Of a stretch of 64,000 bases of DNA, positions 10,686-20,261 are shown piece by piece. Location: positions 744,001 to 808,000 of the forward strand of contig NZ_JAIOUO010000003.1 of NCBI RefSeq assembly GCF_019931195.1, read 5' to 3'. Made by a program: the position numbers and the translations under genes. Each line of letters opens with the position of its first letter. Position 1 is the stretch's first letter. The notes under the pieces are model-generated. The model saw only the letters and a program-made list of their open reading frames with translations. It was not told where the DNA came from and did no database searches. Source of the stretch: Marinobacter sp. F4216. Lineage in GTDB: Bacteria > Pseudomonadota > Gammaproteobacteria > Pseudomonadales > Oleiphilaceae.

Positions 10686-11768
10686 GTGGCGAATATCGAG
10701 AAACGGACCAGTAAAGATGGCAAAACCAGCTACCGTGTAAAAATACGCTTGAAAGGGAGGCAGCCTGAAACAGCAACCTTTAAACGTCTGACCGATGCAA
10801 AACGCTGGGCGACACAGACTGAGGCTGCCATCCGAGAGGGTAGGTATTTTCATTCCGCAGCGGGTAAAGGAAAAACTCTCTCAGACGCCATCGACCGCTA
10901 CTCCCGAGACATCTTGCCCAACCTAAAGGATCAGAAGCATCGTCTTGCCCACTTAGAGTGGTGGCGCAAGAAGCTTGGCCAAACAGAGATTGGTGACATT
11001 ACCTCCATTCTCATTATGGAATACAAAGACGAATTAAAAGCCACACCATACAAAGTTGGTGAGACTCTAAAGGCTCGATCTGATGCAACCGTCAATCGCT
11101 ACGTGGCATCACTCAGCCCAGTAATGGCCGCTGCAGCAAACGAATGGGGCTGGATATCGAACAACCCTTGTCAGAAGGTACGGCGAGGCGGTGAAAGTCG
11201 CGGCCGCACACGCTTTCTATCAAATGAAGAGCGAAAAGCCTTGCTGGCGGCTTGCGACAGAGCGACAGACACTCCTGAGCTAAAAATCATTGTCCTTTTA
11301 GCCATAACAACAGGAGGAAGACGAGGAGAGATCGCCGGGCTTCGCTGGCGTGATGTTGACCTCAAGCGCCACAGAATAACCTTCGCTGACACAAAGAATG
11401 GCGAAACCCGCTCCGCACCGCTCGTAGGGCCTGCTCTTGATGCTATGCAAGCTTGGGCGAAAGTACGGCCATTAAATGAAAGCGCCTACGTTTTTCCCGG
11501 TAGGTCCGAGAAAACGAAGAACAAGCCATTGGATTTTGAGCGGCCCTGGAGAACCGCAATACAGCGAGCAGAACTGTCTGATTTTAAATTCCACGACCTT
11601 CGACATACTGCGGCAAGCTATCTCGCGATGAACGGAGCGGGGCTTCGGGAGATCGCCGACATTCTCGGCCACAAAACAATGGCCATGGTCCAGAGGTACA
11701 GCCACCTAACCGAAGACCATAAGAGCTCAATCGTAGAACGGATGGCCAACGCAATATTCAATGACTAG
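10686..11768 (+). CDS. Tyrosine-family site-specific integrase
   Basis: 360 residues from GTG at 10686, chosen because AAGGAG precedes it by 9 nt. An N-terminal arm-binding region and a SAM-like core-binding domain (about 63-160) precede the catalytic domain. Catalytic residues are seen as R212 (RRGE), H303-x-x-R306 (HDLRH), H329 (LGHK) and Y338 (VQRYSHL). It should catalyse insertion at tRNA-Phe using the 47-bp att core. It lies 2.2 kb from attR. Confidence 0.96.
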   Translation: MANIEKRTSKDGKTSYRVKIRLKGRQPETATFKRLTDAKRWATQTEAAIREGRYFHSAAGKGKTLSDAIDRYSRDILPNLKDQKHRLAHLEWWRKKLGQTEIGDITSILIMEYKDELKATPYKVGETLKARSDATVNRYVASLSPVMAAAANEWGWISNNPCQKVRRGGESRGRTRFLSNEERKALLAACDRATDTPELKIIVLLAITTGGRRGEIAGLRWRDVDLKRHRITFADTKNGETRSAPLVGPALDAMQAWAKVRPLNESAYVFPGRSEKTKNKPLDFERPWRTAIQRAELSDFKFHDLRHTAASYLAMNGAGLREIADILGHKTMAMVQRYSHLTEDHKSSIVERMANAIFND

Positions 11769-11998
11769 GCATGATTCGAGCCCCGTGGACTAACTCCAGA
11801 AACCAAAATTCATGATCATTTTTTATAGAAGAAAAGAAAATTTATAAGGCAGAATTATGAGAATTCGTGGCAACAATAATGGCTGCACAAAAACCTAACG
11901 CCAGCAAAAAAAACAAAATTAAAACAAATACCTAAAGAAAAAACACCACCTAGATTACGGTTTGCCAGCAGCACCGAAAAGCGGCAAGGTAGGGACAT

Positions 11999-12056
11999 GT
12001 TCGGACTAAATAAGCGGGATACGGAAGTGCTCCAACACCACCGTACCCGCCCGAAC
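11999..12056 (+). ncRNA. Long imperfect stem-loop upstream of alpA (candidate structured RNA or regulatory site)
   Basis: GTTCGG (11999-12004) pairs with CCGAAC (12051-12056), and GCGGGATACGG (12014-12024) pairs with CCGTACCCGC (12041-12050) with one bulged base. It is followed directly by a second hairpin. The gene-free interval 11769-12209 between int and alpA holds little else. Confidence 0.4.
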
Positions 12057-12066
12057 CCAAAGCCGT

Positions 12067-12112
12067 TTCAGGTTGGGTGCTATTGAGAATCCACTCCACA
12101 TAGCAACCTGAA
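12067..12112 (+). ncRNA. Second stem-loop upstream of alpA
   Basis: TTCAGGTT (12067-12074) pairs with AACCTGAA (12105-12112) and GCTAT (12079-12083) with ATAGC (12100-12104), a 13-bp stem with a GGGT bulge. It could be an untranslated regulatory RNA, a leader structure or part of an element origin. Confidence 0.4.
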
Positions 12113-12209
12113 GATAACAGCCAGAGTGCCTTCAGACAAATTCAGCTGGCGGTTGCTAGCCCCTACCCTGATTTCGGCATAACCAAAACTCAAAACAGAG
12201 AGACAAGTT

Positions 12210-12419
12210 ATGTCAGACCAACATTTTTCCATTCTTAGACTTCCAGAAACCCTTCGCCGCACAGGACTGAGCCGAACCAAACTATACGAGCTTCAAGCTG
12301 CTGGTGAATTCCCAGGCTCCGTAAAGCTCTCCCAACATGGCAATGGTGTTGGATGGATTGAGTCAGAGGTTACTAGGTGGGTACAGGGCCGTATTTCAGA
12401 ACGAGATTGCCGGCTCTAA
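12210..12419 (+). CDS. AlpA-family excisionase/regulator
   Basis: 69 residues, almost entirely one MerR-like winged helix: ILRLPETLRRTGLSRTKLYELQAAGEFP, then a strand with GVGWIESEVTRWVQGR, the AlpA pattern. In P4-like and CP4-type islands such proteins act as excisionase or activate int. A weak GAGAG ribosome site precedes the ATG. Confidence 0.9.
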   Translation: MSDQHFSILRLPETLRRTGLSRTKLYELQAAGEFPGSVKLSQHGNGVGWIESEVTRWVQGRISERDCRL

Positions 12420-12508
12420 ACCTCTCAAAAATTTCCCAATCCCAAATAAACTGGAATGCTCTTCACTGGGCAGGGACACGCTCAATCTCAAAAGGGTGGA
12501 ATCAACAT

Positions 12509-12835
12509 ATGAGAGCCAGGAATCAGAAAAAACCGCAAGCTTTAAACAACGAAGTCAAATCACCTTTACCGTTTCCAGAATTCATTTCTTCCACCGACCA
12601 TTCGGGCCTGAGTGACGCCAAAACTACCGAGCCACTCCTTTTGACTATTCATCAGCTTTGTCAGCTTGAATCTGCGCTCACTGTCGGTGGTATTCGGCAT
12701 CTGTTATTCACCAAAGGCCATAACATACCGGGCGTTTACCGTTTCGGTAGAAAGCTACTTTTCGACCGCGCAGAGTTTGTTCAAGGAATAAAAAAGGGAG
12801 CTACAGCAAAAATTGGTGGAGGTAGCGCATCATGA
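12509..12835 (+). CDS. Small helix-turn-helix element protein
   Basis: 108 residues from ATG 12509, which has AAGGGTGGA upstream; the frame is open further 5' but those residues overlap alpA and look non-coding. The second half (LLTIHQLCQLESALTVGGIRHLLFTKGHNIPGVYRFGRKLLFDRAEFVQGI) resembles an excisionase-like MerR fold. It ends in an ATGA overlap with the next gene. Confidence 0.7.
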   Translation: MRARNQKKPQALNNEVKSPLPFPEFISSTDHSGLSDAKTTEPLLLTIHQLCQLESALTVGGIRHLLFTKGHNIPGVYRFGRKLLFDRAEFVQGIKKGATAKIGGGSAS

Positions 12836-13131
12836 AACAATTAATGGCCGCCAAATCAATCATGAACGTGAAACACCGCCTTAGCCCGAGGAATCGTCGC
12901 TTAATATCCGCGCTGCTTAATGGACCTTTGCCACGCGAGGACGCTGATCGTGTTGCTGGATCGAGCAATAGCCCACGTCACATTCAAGATCTAAGGAATA
13001 GATATCATCTCAATATAACTACAAGACGGCTGACGGTCGCCGATAGAGACGGCTTTATTACCCACCCAGGCGTGTATCACTTAGAACCGGATTCTAGAGA
13101 ACTAGCTAGAACTATTTTGGCCCTCCCGTAA
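12832..13131 (+). CDS. Small element protein, probable winged helix
   Basis: 99 residues, overlapping the previous gene by 4 bp (coupled translation). A helical segment RRLISALLNGPLPREDADR followed by SPRHIQDLRNRYHLNI looks like an HTH, then a strand pair (RDGFITHPGVYHL). Proteins of this size and pattern occur in integrative elements beside AlpA; exact role unknown. Confidence 0.7.
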   Translation: MKQLMAAKSIMNVKHRLSPRNRRLISALLNGPLPREDADRVAGSSNSPRHIQDLRNRYHLNITTRRLTVADRDGFITHPGVYHLEPDSRELARTILALP

Positions 13132-13141
13132 GGGCTCAAAG

Positions 13142-13519
13142 ATGGCTAAGAAAAAATCCAAACTTCCATTCGACAGGAAAGGGGGAGTAGTGGCCATCCA
13201 GCGCCGCCTACTGGCCTCCCCTGCGTACCTCGGTCTGTCTCCGTATGCGAAGTCTCTGATAGCGCTAATGCAGCGACACTGGACTCCCAAAGGCCCAGTA
13301 GGCTTTGGGGTTAGGCAAGCTGAGCAAGAGATTCCATGTGCAAGACGAACAGCTATGAGGGCTTTTAGAGAGCTACAGGAAGCTGGTTTTATCGTCATGC
13401 AGGACGAAAGTCTATTTTGCTCCCGACAGCAGTCAAGGACCCGAACATGGAGACTTACTTGGATGCCATGCTGGAGACATAGAGAGCCGACAAATGAATG
13501 GGAGGAACAGCCGCCTTAA
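13142..13519 (+). CDS. Element protein with winged-helix (replication-like) domain
   Basis: 125 residues, 10 bp behind the previous gene. The part from about 20 to 85 (RRLLASPAYLGLSPYAKSLI then FGVRQAEQEIPCARRTAMRAFRELQEAGFI) is a winged helix of the kind found in small replication or phage regulatory proteins. A basic, Trp-rich tail follows. It is the last gene before attR and could bind the palindromes just downstream. Confidence 0.7.
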   Translation: MAKKKSKLPFDRKGGVVAIQRRLLASPAYLGLSPYAKSLIALMQRHWTPKGPVGFGVRQAEQEIPCARRTAMRAFRELQEAGFIVMQDESLFCSRQQSRTRTWRLTWMPCWRHREPTNEWEEQPP

Positions 13520-13529
13520 TAAACGAACC

Positions 13530-13578
13530 GGTGCATATTTGTAACTCCTAGCCACCCTAGGGGTATCATATATGCACC
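13530..13578. repeat. Nested inverted repeat near attR
   Basis: GGTGCATAT (13530-13538) and ATATGCACC (13570-13578) flank an inner CCTAG/CTAGG pair. Related TGCACC/GGTGCA copies follow near 13571, 13648 and 13686. This resembles iterons of a small origin or a regulator site. Confidence 0.45.
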
Positions 13579-14003
13579 ATTGCATTCGCTAATTCACTCT
13601 TCAGGTATCGCATTTGCCACCTAGGCATGCTTTTCCACTAGCTTACAGGTGCATAATCTACACCACTCCTACTACAGCCACCGTTTGCACCATAATCGAT
13701 GAGTTCCACCCCATTTCAATCAAGCTCATGCACGTTGGGGAACGGGCTTTAAAAACTGATTTTATAACGCTTTATTCCCCTCTATGTACTTGTTACGAAA
13801 TTCCGGCTTATTGCACCCATTTCAATCGTCGCCAACCTCAAATCGGATTGATTAGATGGGCATTGCTCCATGGGGCACTCATGGGACGCCAAGTCAGAAA
13901 AAATGGCAGCATAAGGCGAACAAAGACAACACGGAAGCACATTAGCACTTTGTTTTTAGTGTTATTATTTGTCGCTTCATTTTACCCAGCTTGACATTAG
14001 ACA
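13579..14003. other. Island right end, no confident gene
   Basis: AT-rich. One 126-codon open frame (13614-13994) lacks a ribosome site and has no recognisable domain, so I do not call it. The paired motifs ATGGGGCAC (13870-13878) and ATGGGACGC (13881-13889) mirror those at the left end and are candidate integrase arm sites. Confidence 0.5.
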
Positions 14004-14050
14004 GATTGAAAATCCCCGTGTCGGTGGTTCGATTCCGCCTCCGGGCACCA
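14004..14050 (+). repeat. attR: 47-bp duplication of the tRNA-Phe 3' end
   Basis: Perfect copy of 1235-1281, without the 5' part of the tRNA. It marks the end of the island. Confidence 0.93.
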
Positions 14051-14060
14051 TCCGAATTCC

Positions 14061-14094
14061 ATGACAAAGCCCGCTTTTTAGCGGGCTTTGTCAT
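14061..14094. terminator. Bidirectional terminator at the island border
   Basis: ATGACAAAGCCCGC (14061-14074) and GCGGGCTTTGTCAT (14081-14094) form a perfect 14-bp stem with a 6-nt loop. It probably was the original tRNA-Phe terminator and now also lies 70 bp downstream of the minus-strand gene at 14164. Confidence 0.75.
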
Positions 14095-14163
14095 TTCTCA
14101 TCGATGCAATTATTACTGCCTATAAAAGCCCAACTTACCCAGATCAGAAGGCAGTAAATTAAG

Positions 14164-15669
14164 TCACTGGGCTCGCGGGAAATTCCCATGCAGCCAGAAT
14201 CTTGGTGCCCACCGATCATCTTCAAAAGATGCTTTATCTTCGAGCATCGCCTGGTGGTACTGCCAGACTTCATATGACCAAATCCCCGACGATGAAAGGC
14301 TTATTGTAAAAACGACCAAGGCAGCGATAGCACGGGTGATCGTTCCTTTCCCTGTTCGATTTCCAGCCTCTTTATTCTCCCCGAGGAGCATCCAAAAGAT
14401 TGTGATTATAAACAAGCCAACCAGCATGGATGCAGGGGCAAGAAACACCGCAGAAACACTTGCATGAACCAAAGCAGCAACAACGGAAGCCGTAAAGGCG
14501 ATTAAGCAAAGCGCGTACTCCTGGTTGCTCCCGCTTTGGACAATCGCTCTCTTTCGCAGCAACTTCCCAAACGCGACGGCAACCAATCCAAGGACCCCAA
14601 AGACAAAAATCCAACCGTATTCAGCTGCCCAGAAAAGATACATATTATGTGGGTGCGAAAACTTGGACGCATTCTGATAACTATCGGTCAGTAACTCATG
14701 AGTCAGCCATGATTGTGCCCCCATTCCAAAGGGCGCATGGACCATGCTCATGGCAAAGGCCTCTGCAAACATCGGGATTCTACCCGAATCACCAGTATCT
14801 ATATCCAAGCTCAATGTCCCAGCATCCCCAGCCAAAATCGCAGGAAGCCCGAGAGAGAGAGTTAGCCAAAACAAAATCCCGAGTGAAAAGTGACGAAGCA
14901 ACTCTTTCAACCATGGAAAAGCCTGGCGCCCCATTAACACCACTGAAAAAAACACACTGGCAACAAGACCTACCATACTACCTCTCGCAGAAGATAATAT
15001 AAGAACCCACCACCAGAGACCGCCCGCTATCAGCACACAGAGGCGCCATAGCCCCGAGCGTTTCAAAGGACCAACAAACACAGCCAAGGGTAGAAGAGGA
15101 AGCGCCCAGGAGGCGATATGACTCCAGTAACGGATATTGTTAAAGCCCCAAGGCAGGTAATCGATTACTCTGAATTCACCTTCCTGCATTTTGCCCGCAT
15201 AGATGATTAAAGCCACATAACCATACAACAGACACCCAACAACCAAAGGGTAAAGGAAGCTCTCTGCCAGGGACTGAACATTCGTCATCCCTGCACGTCC
15301 AAGCCAGGCCGCCAAGAGAATCGGAAGAATAAAAAAACCGCCAAACATAACCGGTTCAACCCAGCCATAAAGCGCTCCGCCACTCGTCCCGGAAATGCTC
15401 ATTGCACCCAACAAAAGGCAGCAAAACCCCAGGGCATTTCTATAACCATTTAACGACTGGAAATTACAAATTAGACGAGGAAGCAAAACTAGAGTGAGAC
15501 CGGCTAATATGCCCACGAGGAGGAAGCGCTGAATGGCATATAAGTCAAAGTCCGAAGAAAAGAAGCCTCCAAACAATACGACCACCACCACGCTGGTCGC
15601 CAAAATCCCGAATGAGGCGGGGTATATCCGGTAGTTTATCTGCACGCTAGTACCACAACAGCTAAACAA
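14164..15669 (-). CDS. O-antigen ligase / PglL-like polytopic membrane protein
   Basis: 501 residues with about 12 hydrophobic segments and the Wzy_C signature: a large periplasmic loop (about 275-330) and the motif SHPHNMYLFWAAEYG. This family transfers lipid-linked glycans to lipid A (WaaL) or to pilins (PglL/TfpO). It is the last gene in line with the Tad operon, 55 bp after tadD, so it may glycosylate the Flp pilin; that is inference. The start is uncertain: TTG at 15669 is reported, and GTG at 15645 is an alternative; neither has a clear ribosome site. Confidence 0.75.
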   Translation of the reverse strand: MFSCCGTSVQINYRIYPASFGILATSVVVVVLFGGFFSSDFDLYAIQRFLLVGILAGLTLVLLPRLICNFQSLNGYRNALGFCCLLLGAMSISGTSGGALYGWVEPVMFGGFFILPILLAAWLGRAGMTNVQSLAESFLYPLVVGCLLYGYVALIIYAGKMQEGEFRVIDYLPWGFNNIRYWSHIASWALPLLPLAVFVGPLKRSGLWRLCVLIAGGLWWWVLILSSARGSMVGLVASVFFSVVLMGRQAFPWLKELLRHFSLGILFWLTLSLGLPAILAGDAGTLSLDIDTGDSGRIPMFAEAFAMSMVHAPFGMGAQSWLTHELLTDSYQNASKFSHPHNMYLFWAAEYGWIFVFGVLGLVAVAFGKLLRKRAIVQSGSNQEYALCLIAFTASVVAALVHASVSAVFLAPASMLVGLFIITIFWMLLGENKEAGNRTGKGTITRAIAALVVFTISLSSSGIWSYEVWQYHQAMLEDKASFEDDRWAPRFWLHGNFPRAQ

Positions 15670-15724
15670 AAAATGTTTGCGTTACGCTCAACCAAATTGC
15701 CAAAGTCAAAGCGAGCACTTCCGA

Positions 15725-16861
15725 TTAGTTGCCGTCGTCCCAACCTTGTTGTGCATAACGCAGATTGTCCTGGGCGAGACCAAAATAAGTGGGAGAGCTA
15801 TCTATCGCTCGCTGGAGGTACCGCTTTGCGACATCAGTCTGCCCCTGGAGCAAGGCGAAATAACCTATATCGTTCATCGCATCAGGGGTGTCGGCCACCC
15901 TCCTCAATGTCCGCTCGGCCTGCTGATGCTTACCAAGGCGGGCATAAAGTAACGCCAGATTTGACCATGCCCGCTTGAACTCTGGCTTCGCACGCACAGA
16001 CCGCTGGAAGTAATGCTCAGCCAATATCAGGTCACCCTCCAAATAATGCGAATACCCCATATTGTTTAGTGTTTTGGCATCATCACGATTGACAACAAGG
16101 ACCAAACTATAATGATCACGCGCCTCGCCATAGCGTTCCCAGAGGTCAAAAATGATACCCAGTGCGCTGTAGCATGCCAGCGGTGAGTGCTCATCCAGAG
16201 CTAAGAGCGGACCATCCTGCTCTGCGCCCCTGATTTTAACCTTTTGATTGTCTGCATGTGGTACCACCGCCGGCTCAGCCAAATCTGCGTCACTGGTCTC
16301 GGCCGCACTGTACTGTCTCAGCCCCGCACCGCCTTTTTCAAGGCGATTTAAACTGGAACGATATGCAGGCGTTTTTTTTGACTCCCCCCTCTCAGGGGAG
16401 TTTTTCTCGTTTGCCGGAAACAGCTTGGCAGCCAACCGTTCCTGATCCTGTTCACGAATCGCTTCGAGGTCTGAAAATGCTCTGTGGACCTGACCTTTTC
16501 GCAACCGAAGCAGAGCTTGACCCAGGCGTGCAGGAGTATATTCGGGCTGAAGCTCCAAAGCATCCGAGTAGGCTTGCTCCGCCTCCCGGAAGGACTCCTT
16601 TTGCTCCTGAATAAAGCCAACCCGATAGAGCACTTCCGCACTTTCGGGCGCCTGGGCCAGTACCTTGATGTAGTGTTTCAGTGCCAGGTTGTAATTTCCT
16701 GCCTCATAAGCCGTGTCGGCCCGCAAGCGCAGTTGTTCGGAATCTTCCGGCTCACTCAGATTGCCAACTGTTTTCCCTGTGCTCGCGCAGCCCACTAATA
16801 AAAGCTGAGCAGACATCACCGCGACGGCAACACTCCGAAAAATTTGCGCCTTAAACTTCAT
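15725..16861 (-). CDS. tadD: TadD-like TPR lipoprotein
   Basis: 378 residues with a lipoprotein signal (LLLVGCAS, Cys about 25). Two groups of TPR motifs, about 45-150 and 230-375 (for example YNLALKHYIKVLAQAPESAEVLYRVG in parts), are separated by a charged linker. TadD is the outer-membrane pilotin-like partner of the Tad secretin. It is longer than many TadD proteins. It closes the run tadZ-A-B-C-D. Confidence 0.85.
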   Translation of the reverse strand: MKFKAQIFRSVAVAVMSAQLLLVGCASTGKTVGNLSEPEDSEQLRLRADTAYEAGNYNLALKHYIKVLAQAPESAEVLYRVGFIQEQKESFREAEQAYSDALELQPEYTPARLGQALLRLRKGQVHRAFSDLEAIREQDQERLAAKLFPANEKNSPERGESKKTPAYRSSLNRLEKGGAGLRQYSAAETSDADLAEPAVVPHADNQKVKIRGAEQDGPLLALDEHSPLACYSALGIIFDLWERYGEARDHYSLVLVVNRDDAKTLNNMGYSHYLEGDLILAEHYFQRSVRAKPEFKRAWSNLALLYARLGKHQQAERTLRRVADTPDAMNDIGYFALLQGQTDVAKRYLQRAIDSSPTYFGLAQDNLRYAQQGWDDGN

Positions 16862-16903
16862 TGGCCTGAACTCCTACGACTTTTTTGTTTGATAAAGAGC
16901 AGC

Positions 16904-17872
16904 TTAGAACGCCTTATCCCATACTTGCGCGACTTTCAGGATTGAGGGCCCGACCGCAACGATGAAAAATGATGGCCAGATACAGAAAATGGTGGGGAAA
17001 ATCATTTTTACGCCCAGTTTTGCAGCCTTCTCCTCTGCCGCCTGCTGGCGCTTATCCCTGAGCTCTTCCGCGTAGATTTTTAGTGTCTCCGCGATTCCCG
17101 TACCCAAACGAATACTCTGGGTAATGGCTCCGTTCAAGCCGCGGATGTCCTCCAGCCCTGTCCGTTCGGAAAACTCCGCCAGAGACCTTTCAAGACTAAT
17201 ACCTCCACGAACCTTTTTGCAGACCAGGTCAAGCTCATGGGCAAGTTCGAAATGACTCAGTTTTATTTCACCGGCCACCCGCTGCAACGCTCCCATCAGC
17301 GTCAATCCGGACTCACAGCAAACCACAAGGAGATCCAGCGCGTCAGGAAACCCCCTGCGCATCAGGCTCTTTCGATTCGAAGCAATTCGATCAAGGACCA
17401 AACTCGGAAGCAGAAAGGCAATACCGAGGAACCCAGCAACAGCATACATCGTGACGGCTTTTGACAGGTCAGGAAACGCCCGCAAAAAGACGTACACCGC
17501 CACCAGACTGAACAACACTAAAACGATTCTAACCCCGTTGTAGATGGCCAGCGCTGAATCATTATGGAAGCCAGCCTGGATCAGAGTACGCTTGACCTCA
17601 TCGCCACCGATCGAAAACGACCCGAGAAACGTTTTCTTGTGATTAAACGTGAGACTGCCCTCAAGCCGTCCCTTCAGCTCTTGCTGGTATGACTCACCCT
17701 GACTCACCAGAGCGCCAACCCGCTTACTTCGCGGAGAATAAACACCCGAGACAAAATATTGAACCGCAATGGCAAGACTGAGCCCAGCAACACCCGCGAT
17801 CACATAAATGCCGAACGCAGAATAGGTTTCGTTCTGAGTAAAGTCATTGATTAAGCCAACTAGAAAATCCAT
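16904..17872 (-). CDS. tadC: Tad pilus inner-membrane platform protein TadC
   Basis: 322 residues with a T2SSF domain (about 155-285) and membrane segments near 20, 115-160 and at the C-terminus. TadB and TadC form the platform on which the TadA ATPase drives Flp assembly. Spacing to tadB is 3 bp. Confidence 0.92.
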   Translation of the reverse strand: MDFLVGLINDFTQNETYSAFGIYVIAGVAGLSLAIAVQYFVSGVYSPRSKRVGALVSQGESYQQELKGRLEGSLTFNHKKTFLGSFSIGGDEVKRTLIQAGFHNDSALAIYNGVRIVLVLFSLVAVYVFLRAFPDLSKAVTMYAVAGFLGIAFLLPSLVLDRIASNRKSLMRRGFPDALDLLVVCCESGLTLMGALQRVAGEIKLSHFELAHELDLVCKKVRGGISLERSLAEFSERTGLEDIRGLNGAITQSIRLGTGIAETLKIYAEELRDKRQQAAEEKAAKLGVKMIFPTIFCIWPSFFIVAVGPSILKVAQVWDKAF

Positions 17873-17875
17873 AGG

Positions 17876-18850
17876 TCATACATCCAAGCGAATCAATCTA
17901 CCCAACCAGAACACACCGGCCCCCATTCCCAGAAACCCGTAAAGCAAAAGCTCTCTTCCCTGCTCCGTGCCGGTGAGTTCCTGCGCATAGTCAGGGCTGG
18001 TCAAGTAAAGAAATGCAAACAGTGCGATGGGCATCAGAACCAGAACCCAAGCCGACATCCGCCCCTCAGCTGAGAGGGTTTTGACTTTCCGCTTGAAGGC
18101 AAACCGCTGGCGAATGATTTTAGACAGGTTTTTAACATTTTCAGCCAGATTTCCACCGGTTTCCTTTTGAACGATCACCGCGCTGCTGAAGGCCATGGCG
18201 GACACTGTCGGCACCCGCTCAACAAAGAACAGCAACGCGGCCTTGACGCTTTTCCGGTAATTTATGTCATTGAAAATCTTAAAGAACTCTTCAGCAATAG
18301 GCCCCTCAAGTTCCTCATACGTCATTTTTATCGCATCTGGAAAGGCATGACCTGCCTGCAGACTTCGCCCGATAATTCCGAGTGCCTCGGGAAACTGTTC
18401 TTCAATTTTGTCTATGCGCTTGGCAAAGCGCTTGTTAAGGCTGGTGTAAAAGGCAGCGGGAATTACAACGAACGCAATCGCGGCAAGCCCAATCGAGTTC
18501 TTCCAGACAAAAACACCCACAGCCGCGAAAGCTGCCAACAGTAGGGCCTTGGCAATGTATCGATAGCCCAAATCGTCCGAGCCGGACTGTTCCAGGCGCA
18601 GGGTGATATTTGCGATAAAGGGGAGTGCTTCCAGCTGACGTCCCCAGGCACTGGCCTTTTCCAGCCTATTCTTTCGGAATACCGATATTTCTGCCTCTTT
18701 TCCGCCACGCTCCTCGCGAATGGCCTCAAGGCGCTCTTTGATGTATCGAGTGTCACCACGCTGGGGACGATAAACCGGCAGCATCAGTGCCTGTGACAGC
18801 AGAATGACGGCCACGAACACACTGAGCAGAATCATCAAATCCACAGACAT
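17876..18850 (-). CDS. tadB: Tad pilus inner-membrane platform protein TadB
   Basis: 324 residues: an N-terminal membrane segment, a cytoplasmic stretch, two central membrane segments (about 95-135), then a T2SSF domain with the LQAGHAFPDAIKMTYEELEGPIAEEF-type pattern, and C-terminal membrane segments. It starts 14 bp after tadA. Confidence 0.92.
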   Translation of the reverse strand: MSVDLMILLSVFVAVILLSQALMLPVYRPQRGDTRYIKERLEAIREERGGKEAEISVFRKNRLEKASAWGRQLEALPFIANITLRLEQSGSDDLGYRYIAKALLLAAFAAVGVFVWKNSIGLAAIAFVVIPAAFYTSLNKRFAKRIDKIEEQFPEALGIIGRSLQAGHAFPDAIKMTYEELEGPIAEEFFKIFNDINYRKSVKAALLFFVERVPTVSAMAFSSAVIVQKETGGNLAENVKNLSKIIRQRFAFKRKVKTLSAEGRMSAWVLVLMPIALFAFLYLTSPDYAQELTGTEQGRELLLYGFLGMGAGVFWLGRLIRLDV

Positions 18851-18864
18851 TTTGTGGGCCTCCC

Positions 18865-20190
18865 TTAAAAGCCGAAGTCCATTTTCGACTCGAACATACC
18901 AATGGGGATTTCGACACCACAGCTCGAAAGCTTTTCATGAAAATGCGGAATCACACCAGTGGCGCCGTACTCCCCCAACACATTGCCCTGCTCATCCCTG
19001 CCCTTTCTCTTAAAAGCAAAGATTTCCGAAAGCGTAATAACCTCTCCCTCCATGCCACATATTTCTGAAATGCTGACAACGCGCCTTCGACCGTCTTCGT
19101 GCCGCTGCAGCTGGACCACCAGGTCAATCGCCGAAGCAATTTGAGTACGAATATTTTTCACCGGGATATCCATACCCGTCATACACACCATATTCTCAAG
19201 TCGGCTGAGTGCATCGCGGGGGGTGTTGGCATGCAATGTGGTAAGGGAACCTTCATGACCCGTATTCATGGCGGTGAGCATATCGAGCGCCTCCCCACCC
19301 CGAACTTCCCCAACAACCACCCGGTTCGGGCGCATCCGCAAACAGTTCTTTACCAGATCCCTGGCGTTGATTTCCCCCCTGCCCTCAATATTGGGTGGAC
19401 GGGTTTCGAGGCGAACCACATGTGGCTGCTGGAGCTGTAATTCAGCAGAGTCTTCTACCGTGATTATTCGCTCATCAGAGGGAATGTAGCCAGACAGGAT
19501 ATTAAGAAGCGTGGTCTTCCCGCTGCCTGTGCCGCCGGAAACCAGAACATTCAACTTCCCAACCACAGCCGCATGAAGTAACTGCCCCATCGCATCAGAC
19601 ATGGAGCCTCTTTCAATCAATTGCTCCGCTCTCAGTTTGTCTACGGTAAACCGGCGAATGGATAGCGCAGGCCCGTCTAAGGCCAGAGGACCAATGATTG
19701 CGTTGACCCGGGACCCATCCTTCAAGCGGGCATCCACCATGGGGCTGGATTCATCGACACGCCGCCCGACGCTGGACACGATTTTGTCGATAATGCCGAG
19801 TAAATGCTGATTATCATTGAACCGGAGCGGGAGCCGCTGAAGTCGGCCAAATCGCTCGACGTACACATTGTCGAAGCCGTTGACCAGAATATCTGAAATG
19901 CTATCGTCCGCCAGCAAAGCCTCCAGAGGGCCAAGCCCAAGCAACTCGTCATTGATTTGATTGATTATTTTCTCACGGGCAACACGATTAACCGGACGGG
20001 GATCGGCATCCAGTAACTGGTGACATGTCTTGGTGATCTGGTCCCTGGCACTGGACTCTTCCACATCGGATAATCGGGAAACATCCAACAAAGGCATGAG
20101 TTTTTCGAATAATTCGAGCTTGACCGCCTGCTCCTGATCGGTAAGCACGTGTCTTGCGTAGTCGCTACCGACATTTTCCATTGTCCCCAT
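18865..20190 (-). CDS. tadA: Tad pilus ATPase TadA (CpaF)
   Basis: A type II/IV secretion ATPase. Walker A is [12 protein letters not shown], followed by the Asp box ([11 protein letters not shown]) and Walker B region ([22 protein letters not shown]). The start at 20190 is preferred because AGGAGG lies 7 nt upstream; 20217, with GGAG, would add nine residues. About 441 residues, the usual CpaF length. It powers Flp extrusion. Confidence 0.95.
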   Translation of the reverse strand: MGTMENVGSDYARHVLTDQEQAVKLELFEKLMPLLDVSRLSDVEESSARDQITKTCHQLLDADPRPVNRVAREKIINQINDELLGLGPLEALLADDSISDILVNGFDNVYVERFGRLQRLPLRFNDNQHLLGIIDKIVSSVGRRVDESSPMVDARLKDGSRVNAIIGPLALDGPALSIRRFTVDKLRAEQLIERGSMSDAMGQLLHAAVVGKLNVLVSGGTGSGKTTLLNILSGYIPSDERIITVEDSAELQLQQPHVVRLETRPPNIEGRGEINARDLVKNCLRMRPNRVVVGEVRGGEALDMLTAMNTGHEGSLTTLHANTPRDALSRLENMVCMTGMDIPVKNIRTQIASAIDLVVQLQRHEDGRRRVVSISEICGMEGEVITLSEIFAFKRKGRDEQGNVLGEYGATGVIPHFHEKLSSCGVEIPIGMFESKMDFGF

Positions 20191-20261
20191 CAGACTCCCT
20201 CCTGCGAATACTTCCATGTCTCGTTCTCCGGCTCGGATCGCGCGTTAAGTGACGGTCAGGC

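Noticed and set aside
13614..13994. 126-codon open frame at the island right end
   Set aside because: No ribosome site, no domain, odd composition; kept only as part of a gene-free region.
14004..14050. Second tRNA-Phe gene
   Set aside because: Only the 3' 47 nt are present; no D arm or 5' acceptor strand upstream, so it is attR.
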